DNA of 44,498 nt. Origin: Alphaproteobacteria bacterium (lineage in GTDB: Bacteria > Pseudomonadota > Alphaproteobacteria > Sphingomonadales > Sphingomonadaceae). Numbering within the stretch: the first letter of the stretch is position 1; each line of letters begins with the position of its first letter. The notes beneath the pieces are model-generated. The model did not search any database. It was given only the letters and a program-made list of their open reading frames with translations, and was not told where the DNA came from. The DNA lies in contig JAUIJI010000009.1 in NCBI GenBank assembly GCA_030431435.1, forward strand, positions 1-44,498, in the 5' to 3' direction. The position numbers were made by a program, and so were the translations under genes. Shown piece by piece: positions 33,858-41,932 of the stretch.

Positions 33858-35345
33858 ATGACCGCCTTTCCGCAGACAATTCACTTTATCGGTACCAACA
33901 AGCCGCGCCGCGTCGAGATGTCGGTGCGCAACCTTGACGTCGAGGGCGAAATCCCCGCCGAGGTGGAAGGCGCCTTTTTCCGCGCTGTGCCGGACAACGC
34001 CCACGCGCCGATGTTCGACGATGATGTGGCGCTCAACCACGATGGCATGATCGCGCGCTTTCATTTCACCAAAGGGGCGGTGGATTTCGACATCAAATAT
34101 GTCGAGACCGAACGCTACCTGCTGGAAAAAGAAGCGCGCCGCGCCCTGTTCGGCCGTTACCGCAACCCCTTCACCGATGATCCCAGCGTCGAAGGCAAGG
34201 ACCGCACCGTCGCCAACACCACGCCGGTATGGCACGGTGGCCGCCTGTTCATGACCAAGGAAGACGGCCGCGGTTACGAGGTAAACCCGCACACGCTGGA
34301 GACCGTGGGCCGCTGGGATTACGAAGGAAAGCTCAAGAGCCAGACCTTCACCGCGCACCCGCGCATCGATCCCGAAACCGGCGAGCTGTTCTTCTTCGGC
34401 TATGAAGCTGGCGGGCTGTGCGATCCCAACGTCGCCTATGCCATTGCCGACAAGGACGGCAATCTCACCAGCGAGCAGTGGTTCGAGCAGCCCTATCTCT
34501 CGACGATCCACGATTTCGTGATCACCGAGAAATACGCGATCTTCCCGATCTTCCCCACGCTGGCTGACCTGGACCGGCTGAAGGCGGGCGGTGCGCACTG
34601 GGCGCATGACCAGACCAAGCCCAGCTATATCGGCATCATGCCGCGCTATGGCGATGTGTCGGAAATGGTCTGGATCGAAGGCCCGATCGGCGTTTCCTGC
34701 TTCCACGAAGTGAACGGCTTCGACGATGGCGACCTTGTCCATATCGACCTGTGCCTGACCGATACCAATGCCTTCGGCTTCATGCGCGAGGCAGGCGGCA
34801 TCCACCGCGAACAGCAGGACATCAAGGGCGCGCTCACCCGCTGGACCATCGACATGAGCAAGGACCAGCCGACGCTTGAAAGCCGCGAGATCGGCCCGAC
34901 GGGCGATCTGTGCCGCGTGGCCGATGCTGACCAGGGCCGCCCCTACAACCGCGCCTGGTACCTGACGATGAACCCGCAGGCCAAGGGACCGCCCATGCTC
35001 GGCGGACCGGTGGGTGCGAACTTCAACATGCTGCTGCGGATCGAGCCGGGCAATGGCCGGATCACGGGCATGGAAATCCCGCCCGGTTCGGCGATCAGCG
35101 AACCTGCGCATGTTCCTTCCAGCGAGGACGGCCACGGTGGCTGGCTGATGAGCGTGATCGATGTTCCCAACGGCCCTCCCGGACAATGCGACCCGGCGGA
35201 CTATTCCTCCGAATTGTGGATCGTGGAGGCCGATGCAGTCGAGAAAGGCCCCATCGCCAAGGTCAAGACCGGCCTCGCCCTGCGCAGCCAGGTCCACGGC
35301 ACATGGGTCAGCCGCGCCAAGCTGGATGCCAGCAAGGTGAAATGA
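33858..35345 (+). CDS. Lignostilbene-type dioxygenase (copy 2)
   Basis: 495 aa from ATG 33858, whose product begins MTAFPQTIHFIGTN as is usual for lignostilbene dioxygenases; ATG 33840 (GAGGA upstream) is possible. All four iron ligands are present: His167 (TAHPRIDP), His218 (IHDFVIT), His283 (CFHEVNG) and His480 (VHGTWVS). The residues that contact the 4-hydroxyl in LsdA, Tyr in GRYRNP and Lys in FMTKEDG, are both kept with the same 33-residue spacing. The enzyme should cleave a 4-hydroxystilbene to two aromatic aldehydes in the cytoplasm. It is divergent from a MarR gene and followed by three genes of unknown role. Confidence 0.93.
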   Translation: MTAFPQTIHFIGTNKPRRVEMSVRNLDVEGEIPAEVEGAFFRAVPDNAHAPMFDDDVALNHDGMIARFHFTKGAVDFDIKYVETERYLLEKEARRALFGRYRNPFTDDPSVEGKDRTVANTTPVWHGGRLFMTKEDGRGYEVNPHTLETVGRWDYEGKLKSQTFTAHPRIDPETGELFFFGYEAGGLCDPNVAYAIADKDGNLTSEQWFEQPYLSTIHDFVITEKYAIFPIFPTLADLDRLKAGGAHWAHDQTKPSYIGIMPRYGDVSEMVWIEGPIGVSCFHEVNGFDDGDLVHIDLCLTDTNAFGFMREAGGIHREQQDIKGALTRWTIDMSKDQPTLESREIGPTGDLCRVADADQGRPYNRAWYLTMNPQAKGPPMLGGPVGANFNMLLRIEPGNGRITGMEIPPGSAISEPAHVPSSEDGHGGWLMSVIDVPNGPPGQCDPADYSSELWIVEADAVEKGPIAKVKTGLALRSQVHGTWVSRAKLDASKVK

Positions 35346-35355
35346 CCCAGCCAGC

Positions 35356-35392
35356 ATGCCGCAGCCCTTGCCAAGGGGCGGGGCTGCGGCAT
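35356..35392 (+). terminator. Strong hairpin between dioxygenase and downstream genes
   Basis: A perfect 12-bp stem ATGCCGCAGCCC / GGGCTGCGGCAT with a 13-base GC-rich loop, followed by ACTCTTTCCC. The T-run is poor, so it may be an attenuator or a 3'-end stabiliser rather than a full terminator. The next gene starts 25 bases later. Confidence 0.55.
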
Positions 35393-35417
35393 ACTCTTTC
35401 CCAGAGGGAGAGAGGTG

Positions 35418-36464
35418 ATGACAAGAGCGATCTTCACGCTTGCACTGGGTGTGGCGCTGGCCGCCGCGCCCGGATGGGCACAGGATAGCAACAGCACCCA
35501 GCAGCAGATGGCAGAGCGCTTCGAAGCGCCGCCCGAAGGCTGGCAAGTACCGCGCACAGAATGGGGCGATCCGGACCTGCGCGGCATGTGGCCGCTCGAT
35601 TACCTTTCTGCCACGCCGCGCGTGCGCCCGGGCAATTTCGGCACCCGCGCCTTCATGACGGACGAGGAATATGAGCGCGCCTTCAGCCGCGCCGAAGCCG
35701 ACATGGAGCGGTATGAGGAGGAAGAGCAGGCGAACATGATGGCGATGGGCCATTGGAACGAACGCCAGCTGCCCCTGAAGCAAACCTCGCTCATCGTGGA
35801 GCCTGCCAATGGCCAGTACCCGCCGCTGACCGAGCTTGGCCGCCAATATGCCGCGAACGAGAAGACCAGCTGGAACACCTATGTCTTCGAGGACATGGAC
35901 GATTTCGGCATCATGGACCGCTGCCTGACGCGCGGCCTGCCCGGCGCTATGCTGCCGGCGGTCTACAACATGGGGATCCGGGTGGCGCAATCGCCCGGAC
36001 TTGTCGCGATCACGATCGAGATGATCCACGAGACGCGGATGGTCTATCTTGACGGGCGCGAGGCTCCGCCGCCCGAGGTCCAGTTCGATCTCGGCTATTC
36101 CGTGGGCCACTGGGAGGGCGATACGCTGGTGATCGAGACCACCAATTTCCGTCCTGGTCGTTCTGCCGGTCCGGCCCCGAACTCCGACCAGATGCGGATG
36201 ACCGAACGCCTGACCCTGAAGAACCCCGACCAGGTCCATTACGAGGCATGGATCGAGGATCCGCTGGTCATGGAAGGCGCCTACAAGGTCGATTTCCCGT
36301 GGCAGCGCGACGAGGATTACGAGATTTTCGAATACGCCTGCCACGAAGGCAATGTGCAGATCCGCGGATATATCACCGCAACATCGCCGCGCTTCGCCGA
36401 TGAACGCGCTGCCGCGTGGCGCGCGCGCGGCGAGGAACCGGAATCGGGAGTTCCTGTAAGGTGA
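35418..36464 (+). CDS. Conserved exported protein of unknown function
   Basis: 348 aa from ATG 35418 (GAGGGAGAGAGG upstream; the track GTG lies 3 bases earlier). The signal peptide ends PGWAQD. Conserved segments are WGDPDLRGMWPLDYLS, RCLTRGLPGAMLPAVYNMG, ETRMVYLDGREAPPP, VGHWEGDTLVIETTNF and TERLTL. I know this pattern from many uncharacterised exported proteins of sphingomonads and Acidobacteria, often beside dioxygenase or PQQ genes; no reaction is known to me. The stop overlaps the next GTG start (GTGA). Confidence 0.82.
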   Translation: MTRAIFTLALGVALAAAPGWAQDSNSTQQQMAERFEAPPEGWQVPRTEWGDPDLRGMWPLDYLSATPRVRPGNFGTRAFMTDEEYERAFSRAEADMERYEEEEQANMMAMGHWNERQLPLKQTSLIVEPANGQYPPLTELGRQYAANEKTSWNTYVFEDMDDFGIMDRCLTRGLPGAMLPAVYNMGIRVAQSPGLVAITIEMIHETRMVYLDGREAPPPEVQFDLGYSVGHWEGDTLVIETTNFRPGRSAGPAPNSDQMRMTERLTLKNPDQVHYEAWIEDPLVMEGAYKVDFPWQRDEDYEIFEYACHEGNVQIRGYITATSPRFADERAAAWRARGEEPESGVPVR

Positions 36465-36943
36465 TCAATACACGGCAAGCCGGACACGAAGACCTGCCCG
36501 AGGCCCTGCCCGGCCCGACGATCAAATGGATCTACCACTTCAGCCGGATTATCTTCGGCGGGTGGTGGGTCTATTCGGGCGTGATGCCTATGATCGACCC
36601 TTCATGGCAGCCACTTGGGCAGGAGCAGCAGGCGATCGATTTCTCGCTCGCCCTGATCGACAGCGGGCTGATGTTCTGGGTCAAGATTGCGGAAATCGCG
36701 CTTGGCCTGATGATCCTGTTCAACCGCTTCATGCCGTTGGCCGCGATTGCCGTGCTGCCGATCAACTTCGTGATCGTCTACTGGAACTTCATCCTTGAAG
36801 TGGGCACGGTGGAATACACATTCGGCGCGCTGACGATCATCTTCAACGCGATTCTGATCTGGCCTTGGCGGCGCTACTACTGGCCGCTTCTGGCATTTCG
36901 CGGACGGCCCGATTTCTCGACTGATCCGGGTATCCAGGACTAG
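36461..36943 (+). CDS. Small four-helix membrane protein (DoxX-like)
   Basis: 160 aa from GTG 36461, which overlaps the upstream stop as GTGA; the longer track start reads through the upstream gene. Four membrane segments are visible: WIYHFSRIIFGGWWVYSGV, GLMFWVKIAEIALGLMILF, FMPLAAIAVLPINFVIVYW and YTFGALTIIFNAILIWPW. Size and spacing resemble DoxX/SURF4-like proteins, which associate with quinone-linked oxidoreductases. That family call is tentative. It is coupled to an exported protein gene before and another after. Confidence 0.72.
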   Translation: MINTRQAGHEDLPEALPGPTIKWIYHFSRIIFGGWWVYSGVMPMIDPSWQPLGQEQQAIDFSLALIDSGLMFWVKIAEIALGLMILFNRFMPLAAIAVLPINFVIVYWNFILEVGTVEYTFGALTIIFNAILIWPWRRYYWPLLAFRGRPDFSTDPGIQD

Positions 36944-36951
36944 AAAGGACG

Positions 36952-37938
36952 ATGGCCTTGAAGCATGCAACGGGACTGATGCTGGCAGGCAGCGCAGCGA
37001 TGGCGCTGGCAATGCCTGCATCGGCAGACAACCACGCGGGCGGCTGTGACCGCCAGTGCCTGATCGATCTTGCAGACAGCTATGCTGCCGCGCTGGTGGC
37101 AGACAATCCTTCATCCCTGACATGGGCTGAAGGGGCGGTGGTGATGGAAAATCTTGAGACCATCACGGCTGGCACCGGTGCATTCGAAACGATCACCGGC
37201 GAAGGCAATGACAGTTACGCCATCCATGTCGCCGATCCCGTCAGCCAGCAGGTGGGCCTTCTCACCATGATGGCCGAAGGCGATGCCCCGGTGCTGGTCG
37301 GTATCCGGCTGCAGGTCGATGACAGCGGCGCCATCAGCGAGGCTGAACACCTTATCGCGCGCGATCTTTCCGAAGCCCAGGTGAGCAATTTGCAGGCTCC
37401 GCGCGCACAGCTGCTGAAGCCGGTTCCGGATGGCTGGGCCGACAGCCGCGCACGGATGATCTGGCTGGGCGAATCCTACTACGACGCGCTGGACAACAAC
37501 AACTCGCTGCATTCGCGCATGGCGGATGACTGCGTGCGGCACGAGAACGGTTTCCAGACAGCGCGCAACTCCTTTTCCCGCCCCGGAATGATGTTCGATG
37601 ACAACGAGTTCGCCTATCTTGGCGGGCTCGGCTGCGCGGCGCAGATGGACACCAACATGTGGGAGTATATCGACACGATCGCCAACCGCCGTGTCGAGAT
37701 CGCTGATCCGGTGACCGGCCTTGTCTGGGGCGTCAGCCACTTCCACCACGACATGGCGGAGGACGAGACCAAGCTGGTCGGCGTGCCATGGTTCGAATCC
37801 CGCGACATGAGCCGCTTCAGCCCATTCGACATGCCCGCCATCCACATCTACAAGGTCTGGGGCGGCGCCATCCACGAGATCGAGGCGCTCGGCATTGTCA
37901 TGCCATACCAGTCACCCCACAGCTTCGCGCAGGATTGA
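36952..37938 (+). CDS. Long NTF2-like (DUF8021-like) protein, exported
   Basis: 328 aa. The signal peptide MALKHATGLMLAGSAAMALAMPASA precedes DNHAGGCDRQCLIDLADSYAAALVADNP, with a CDRQC pair that may form a disulfide. The rest parallels the cytoplasmic protein at 30621: VADPVSQQVGLLTMM, IRLQVDDSGAI, LLKPVPDG, CVRHENGFQT, VWGVSHFHHD. Last gene of the plus-strand run that begins with the dioxygenase at 33858, nine bases after the membrane protein gene. A His-rich SHFHHD segment is the most obvious candidate for an active or metal site. Function unknown. Confidence 0.72.
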   Translation: MALKHATGLMLAGSAAMALAMPASADNHAGGCDRQCLIDLADSYAAALVADNPSSLTWAEGAVVMENLETITAGTGAFETITGEGNDSYAIHVADPVSQQVGLLTMMAEGDAPVLVGIRLQVDDSGAISEAEHLIARDLSEAQVSNLQAPRAQLLKPVPDGWADSRARMIWLGESYYDALDNNNSLHSRMADDCVRHENGFQTARNSFSRPGMMFDDNEFAYLGGLGCAAQMDTNMWEYIDTIANRRVEIADPVTGLVWGVSHFHHDMAEDETKLVGVPWFESRDMSRFSPFDMPAIHIYKVWGGAIHEIEALGIVMPYQSPHSFAQD

Positions 37939-37956
37939 GCCCGGGCCAAGCCGAAC

Positions 37957-37997
37957 GGAAAAGGGCCGGAAAGCACCATGCTTCCCGGCCCTTTTCC
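37957..37997. terminator. Strong bidirectional terminator
   Basis: GGAAAAGGGCCGG / CCGGCCCTTTTCC make a perfect 13-bp stem; AAGC/GCTT continues it inside. The A4 and T4 runs within the stem give a U-tract on either strand. It lies between convergent genes 36952 (plus) and 38017 (minus). Confidence 0.88.
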
Positions 37998-38016
37998 TGT
38001 GCCGAACTGGCAGAGG

Positions 38017-38535
38017 TTATTCAGCCGGCTCGGCAGCGCCATCCTTCTTCGTCAGCGCATTGGCCAACAGTTCCGACGCATAGCCAAAAGCCGCACCGAT
38101 GATCACCGCAAGGATGGTCGGCAGTACAGCTTCCTGCGGAGTCTTTTCCGCCAACACCATCGAGCCGGCGATCGACGCAAAACCATAAACGCTGGCGGGA
38201 ATGGTCGACAGTAGCGAGATCGCGCTGGAAAGGCAGATCACTGCAGCACCGATACCAACCGCAATGCCCAGGGCCAGCGGCGTATCAAGGCCGGAAAGCG
38301 GGCCATTGGCCAGCATCACGGAACCCATGCCGACGATTGCGCCCCACGACATGCATGCCACCGCGGTGGTCGCCCCCTTGGTGCCGCCACCGGAATGGAA
38401 ATGGCACCCCCAGGCGATGAACGAAACCCAGACCAGGCCAACGACCAGCGTAGATGCCAGCGGCCCGAAAAACAGCCAGGTATCAAGCACGGCCAACAGC
38501 CCCACCGATACTGCAAGCGCAAGATATGCAGACAT
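38017..38535 (-). CDS. DUF1097-family membrane protein
   Basis: 172 aa, five to six hydrophobic segments (LALAVSVGLLAVLDTWLFF, STLVVGLVWVSFIAWGCHF, ATTAVACMSWGAIVGMGSVML, PLALGIAVGIGAAVICLSSA, ILAVIIGAAFGYASELLANAL). Size, pattern and the FIAWGCHFHSGG segment match the DUF1097 family (E. coli YcdZ), whose role is not known; a transporter for a small solute is suspected. The ATG at 38535 has GGAGGGAG upstream. It stands alone, bounded by the terminator at 37957 and a 304-base gap. Confidence 0.82.
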   Translation of the reverse strand: MSAYLALAVSVGLLAVLDTWLFFGPLASTLVVGLVWVSFIAWGCHFHSGGGTKGATTAVACMSWGAIVGMGSVMLANGPLSGLDTPLALGIAVGIGAAVICLSSAISLLSTIPASVYGFASIAGSMVLAEKTPQEAVLPTILAVIIGAAFGYASELLANALTKKDGAAEPAE

Positions 38536-38839
38536 ACAAACTCCCTCCCGAACGGGTTATGTTTTTTCATAGCTGCTCCGGTTCCCCTCCGGATGCAGGT
38601 GGGCGAAGGTAATTCAAGGCCCGCTCCGGGTAAATACCCATGGTGGATAAGTCACAAGGTGCAACATAAGGCGCGGTAAACTGTTGTTTTCATGGCCTTT
38701 CATATCGCCACAGCCGGCAAGCGCAGTGGCTGGCGGGATAGTGTGCTCCTGGGCAGGCACTGCAATCCGTCAGCAATCCCTTGCGCGAGGCGGCAGTCGT
38801 GCCATGATTGCCGCCAACAGGGAAAGGGAGGCAAGACCC
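38536..38839. other. 304-base divergent intergenic region
   Basis: No convincing gene. It separates the DUF1097 gene (minus) from the SnoaL-like lipoprotein gene (plus). It contains a palindrome GGGTA-AA-TACCC at 38628-38639, a possible operator unlike the TAAC-N4-GTTA set, and lower GC than the flanks around 38565-38700. The track ORF starting at 38684 is an N-terminal run-in to the 38840 gene. Confidence 0.5.
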
Positions 38840-39406
38840 ATGAAAGCGCTTGGAAACTCAATCGCTACGCTCGGCCTGCTGTCGCTGGCCGCGTGCGGCA
38901 ATGTCGAAGTGCAGGTCGATAGCGATATGCAGGAGACGCTCGACCGCGTCGCGATCGAAGACATGGTCACCGAATATTACGCGCACCTGGGCGGCGGCGA
39001 TGCCAGTGCGTTTGACGAATATTTCACCGAAGATGCGGTGTTCGATGTCAACGGCAACATCGCCACCGGGCGCGAGGAGATCGAAGCGCTCTATGCCGAT
39101 ATAGGCGATGATGAGACCAGCGCATCAAACCAGGGCGGCCCGTTCCACATGATCCTGTCCAACCCGGTGATCGAAGTCGATGGTGACACGGCGACCGCAA
39201 AATTCATCTGGACCGGCATCGGCAACCCCGACATCAGCGCTCCGCCGGTGATCATCGAACAGGGCCGCGAGTATGACAGGCTGGTCAAGGTCGATGGCAC
39301 GTGGAAGTTCGCGCACCGCGTGGTGATCGCCGAAAGCGGCCTGCCGATGGAGCAGTATCCCGGCTGGGAGCCGCGGCTGGATTTCAGCTTTGACGATATG
39401 GAATGA
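38840..39406 (+). CDS. SnoaL-like lipoprotein (copy 2 in the periplasm)
   Basis: 188 aa from ATG 38840 (GGGAGGCAAG upstream). MKALGNSIATLGLLSLAAC is a lipoprotein signal with lipobox LAAC. The domain begins IEDMVTEYYAHLGGGDASAFDEYFTEDAVFDVNGNIATGREEIEALY, a textbook SnoaL-like pattern, and ends VDGTWKFAHRVVIAESGLP. Together with 15522 it gives two lipid-anchored NTF2-like proteins in one window, which is unusual. Partner unknown; its gene is convergent with the GyrI-like gene, stops four bases apart. Confidence 0.85.
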   Translation: MKALGNSIATLGLLSLAACGNVEVQVDSDMQETLDRVAIEDMVTEYYAHLGGGDASAFDEYFTEDAVFDVNGNIATGREEIEALYADIGDDETSASNQGGPFHMILSNPVIEVDGDTATAKFIWTGIGNPDISAPPVIIEQGREYDRLVKVDGTWKFAHRVVIAESGLPMEQYPGWEPRLDFSFDDME

Positions 39407-39409
39407 GGT

Positions 39410-40027
39410 CTATGCCGCCTTCACCGGTTGCCTGAGCACGGTGCGCAGCTTCTCCGGTGCGCTGCGGCGCGGGTCTGACAGGTAAATCTCGTGGTGGTGG
39501 CCGTTGAAGGTTAGGCTGCGGGCAGGCAGCACTTCATCATGCAGCGCGGCGAGCTTTGGGCCTTCGTCCGCAAAGGGGCCGAGGTGAAGGTGTTGCAGGC
39601 ATCGGCCTTCCTCCAGCGCCTCCATCCGCACCTTGCCGAAATCGAGCCCCGGCTTGTTTTTCGCCTGCCGTGACAATGCCTCTGCCACGTGATCCTGCGT
39701 GATCCATTCGGGCAGCATCAGCATCATCGTCCAACGCCAGTCATCCCGGTGGTTTTCGGTGTAGGCGCTGAAATCGTCTGCCCACCACAGTCCTTCGAGC
39801 GGCGGCACGGCATAGTCCCGCCCGAGGTCGATCTTGCTCAAGAACTTGGTGCCGAAGGCTGCCGGGTATAGCACCTCGAGCGCGGCGACATATTCGGCTG
39901 CACCGGGGGCTCCCCGGCCGTCGACCATCAGGTAGTCATAGGGTGGGAAGCACTCCTCCTCCCACTCCGTTTTCGACGCGGTGAAGTAGCTTTTCAGCTC
40001 GCGCTTCAGATCCAGCTTGCCGGCCAT
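39410..40027 (-). CDS. GyrI-like small-molecule-binding domain protein
   Basis: 205 aa from ATG 40027 (GGGAGGGGG upstream). Begins KLDLKRELKSYFTASKTEWEEECFPPYDYLMVDGRGAPG and continues EYVAALEVLYPAAFGTK, PPLEGLWWADD, then CLQHLHLGPFADEGPKLAALH and HHHEIYLSDPRRSAPEKLRTVLRQPV. This is the stand-alone GyrI-like pattern, a fold related to the ligand domains of AraC/MerR regulators. A few members hydrolyse small toxic compounds; most have no known role. It lies 103 bases after the DUF3237 gene on the same strand and may or may not be in that operon. Confidence 0.85.
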   Translation of the reverse strand: MAGKLDLKRELKSYFTASKTEWEEECFPPYDYLMVDGRGAPGAAEYVAALEVLYPAAFGTKFLSKIDLGRDYAVPPLEGLWWADDFSAYTENHRDDWRWTMMLMLPEWITQDHVAEALSRQAKNKPGLDFGKVRMEALEEGRCLQHLHLGPFADEGPKLAALHDEVLPARSLTFNGHHHEIYLSDPRRSAPEKLRTVLRQPVKAA

Positions 40028-40130
40028 CGTGTCCCCCTCCCTTTGCACGCGCGAGGCTATTCCCGCGCGTGCATTCGGGAAGGCGTGATCGACAAAGCGC
40101 GATCAACTTACGGCAAATGGCGTGGGCCGA

Positions 40131-40661
40131 TCACACCAGCGCGTAATAGCGCAGCAGGTTGCCGTCGCTCTTGCGTTCGCCCACGCCGATGAAGACATGC
40201 TTGGTCAGCCAGTCATGCTTGCCAACCGCGCATTCGAAAGTGGGGTTGCCGCGCAGGTAATATTCCTCGTGCGGCACCGGCTCGCCATTGTTGAAGGCCC
40301 AGTCGCGGATGCGCGCCATGGTGTCCGGCTTGCGGCCCCACAGGAAGCCCTTGTTGTTGAGCATGATGACCGTGCCGTCATCCTCTTCCAGCAGGTATCG
40401 CGCGTCGAAGACGGCGGTGTCGTCAGGGCGGAAATAGGCATAGTCGCCGCCCGATCCGGGAATCGCCCGGCCCTTCAGCTGCGGGCCTTCGAAGGTGCCG
40501 CCCTGCACCAGCACGGCGGTGCGCATCCCGCCATTGGGATGCGGGGTGATGGTGTAGACTTCAGGGAAGGTCAGGCGCACTTCCATGACGAATTCCATGC
40601 GCGGGTTGTCCAGCGTGGAGAACGGGCCTGCAAAGGGCGTGGTATCGGAAAATTCGGTCAT
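40131..40661 (-). CDS. DUF3237-family protein
   Basis: 176 aa from ATG 40661 (GAGGTGAGAG upstream). The N-terminal strand MEFVMEVRLTFPEVYTI, GGMRTAVLVQGGTFEGPQLKGRAIPGSGGDYAYFRPDDTAVFDARYLLEEDDG, and YLRGNPTFECAVGKHDWLTKHVFIGVGERK fit the DUF3237 (UPF0311) beta-barrel family. The family has no settled function, but members are frequent in aromatic-degradation clusters. It lies 10 bases after an SDR gene, in the operon started by the GMC oxidoreductase. Confidence 0.86.
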   Translation of the reverse strand: MTEFSDTTPFAGPFSTLDNPRMEFVMEVRLTFPEVYTITPHPNGGMRTAVLVQGGTFEGPQLKGRAIPGSGGDYAYFRPDDTAVFDARYLLEEDDGTVIMLNNKGFLWGRKPDTMARIRDWAFNNGEPVPHEEYYLRGNPTFECAVGKHDWLTKHVFIGVGERKSDGNLLRYYALV

Positions 40662-40671
40662 CTCTCTCACC

Positions 40672-41424
40672 TCAACTCAATTTGATCAGGCCGCCATCGA
40701 CAAGGATATCCTCGCCGGTGATGAAGCTGGCTTCGTCGCTGGCAAGGAACAGCACGGTGCGCGCCACTTCCTCGCTTTCGCCCATGCGGTGCATGGGAAT
40801 GTTGTTGATCATCATCTCCTTCAGCTTCTCCACATCTTCCGGCCCCATGCCGGGGTTGCGGTGGAGCAGCGGCGTGTCGATGGGGCCGGGGCTGACCATG
40901 TTCAGGCGAATCTTGCGCGGCAGCAGTTCGCGCGCAAACACCCTCATCGCCATCGCCAGGCCCGCCTTGGCCGCAGCATAGGTGCCATTGCCATTGAGCG
41001 GTCCATGCGCGCCGATCGAGCCGGTGACGACGATCGAGCCGCCCTCGCCCATGATCCGCACGGCCTTCTGCAATGCAAAGACGCAGCCCTTGAGGTTGAT
41101 GCCGTGGACGAAATCCCAGTCATCCTCCGTGATGCCTTCAAGCGGGGCGAAACCGCCCACACCGGCATTGATGTAGAGCACGTCGATCCTGCCATCGGCT
41201 GCCTCGACCTTTGCCACCACCTCCTCTGTGGACGCGATATCGGCAATGTCGGACCGGTAGCCTACAGAGCCGGGCACGCTGGCCACGGCCTCGTCAATGG
41301 TCTGCTGGTTGCGGCCGGTCAGATGCACCTTGGCGCCTTCGGCAGCAAAACCCTGCGCCGCAGCGAGGCCCATGCCCGAATTGCCACCCAGCACCAGCAC
41401 GATCTTGTTTTTGAATCTCATCAT
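40672..41424 (-). CDS. Short-chain dehydrogenase/reductase (copy 2)
   Basis: 250 aa from ATG 41424 (AGAGGA upstream; GTG 41427 is in frame). Cofactor loop GGNSGMG, NAG in YINAGVGGF, catalytic Ser in VVTGSIGAHGPLNGNGTYAAAKAG with Tyr and Lys in YAAAK. C-terminus ITGEDILVDGGLIKLS is typical of NAD(P)-dependent SDRs. It would act on a secondary alcohol or ketone of the compound handled by the upstream GMC enzyme. A repeat hairpin stands between it and the SnoaL-like gene before it. Confidence 0.92.
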   Translation of the reverse strand: MMRFKNKIVLVLGGNSGMGLAAAQGFAAEGAKVHLTGRNQQTIDEAVASVPGSVGYRSDIADIASTEEVVAKVEAADGRIDVLYINAGVGGFAPLEGITEDDWDFVHGINLKGCVFALQKAVRIMGEGGSIVVTGSIGAHGPLNGNGTYAAAKAGLAMAMRVFARELLPRKIRLNMVSPGPIDTPLLHRNPGMGPEDVEKLKEMMINNIPMHRMGESEEVARTVLFLASDEASFITGEDILVDGGLIKLS

Positions 41425-41437
41425 CACATCCTCTCAT

Positions 41438-41529
41438 CCCGTTCGTGCTGAGCTTGTCGAAGCACCGCTTTTTCTTTTGACCGCTGCCAGAAACAAGGGC
41501 GGCCCTTCGACAAGCTCAGGGCGAACGGG
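41438..41529. repeat. Inverted REP-like repeat (CTTCGACAAGCTCAG type)
   Basis: CCCGTTCGTGCTGAGCTTGT (continuing CGAAG) at 41438-41462 and its inverse ending AGCTCAGGGCGAACGGG at 41505-41529 match at 23 of 25 positions around a 42-base centre. This repeat element is common between genes in sphingomonads. Inside the minus operon it would fold as a long mRNA hairpin and could cut or stabilise the transcript between the SnoaL-like and SDR genes. Confidence 0.85.
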
Positions 41530-41542
41530 CGTTATTTGCTGT

Positions 41543-41932
41543 CTAAAACGGCCCGATCGGATTGGGCCCGCCTTCGACAACGTCCTGCATCACGTCCCAA
41601 TGTTCGGCGATCATCCCGTCCTCGATGCGGAAGATGTCGATCACCGCCCAGCCGAGATCATCTGGCCAGCGGCGCACGTGGTAATGCACGGTGACGTGGT
41701 CACCATCGACGAAGGCACGCTTCACGTCATGCACGGCATCGGGCGTCTGCTCGCGGATCATGTCGAGGAAGGCCTTGAGGCCCTCCCGCCCCGGTTGCGC
41801 GGCCTGGTTGTGCTGGATGTAGTCGGCAGAAATGTACCGGTCGACCGCACCTGAATCCATCGGATTGAGAACGTCGCGGAACATGTCCAGCACCAGCTTC
41901 AGGTTCGCCTCTTCCTGCGCGGTGCGGCTCAC
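41543..41932 (-). CDS. SnoaL-like protein coupled to the GMC oxidoreductase
   Basis: 129 aa, cytoplasmic. GTG start 41932 overlaps the GMC stop (GTGA). YIQHNQAAQPGREGLKAFLDMI and VIDIFRIEDGMIAEHWDVMQDV closely match the lipoprotein at 15522, so the two are paralogues. The VTVHYHVRRWPDD segment gives His residues facing the pocket. Direct coupling to a GMC enzyme suggests it acts on the oxidised product, for example by decarboxylation, deformylation or isomerisation; this is inference. Confidence 0.86.
   Translation of the reverse strand: MSRTAQEEANLKLVLDMFRDVLNPMDSGAVDRYISADYIQHNQAAQPGREGLKAFLDMIREQTPDAVHDVKRAFVDGDHVTVHYHVRRWPDDLGWAVIDIFRIEDGMIAEHWDVMQDVVEGGPNPIGPF

Noticed and set aside
33708-36344. 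878-aa minus-strand ORF opposite the second dioxygenase and the 35418 gene
   Set aside because: It is antisense to two well-supported plus-strand genes, has no recognisable domain and arises from GC-rich third-position bias.
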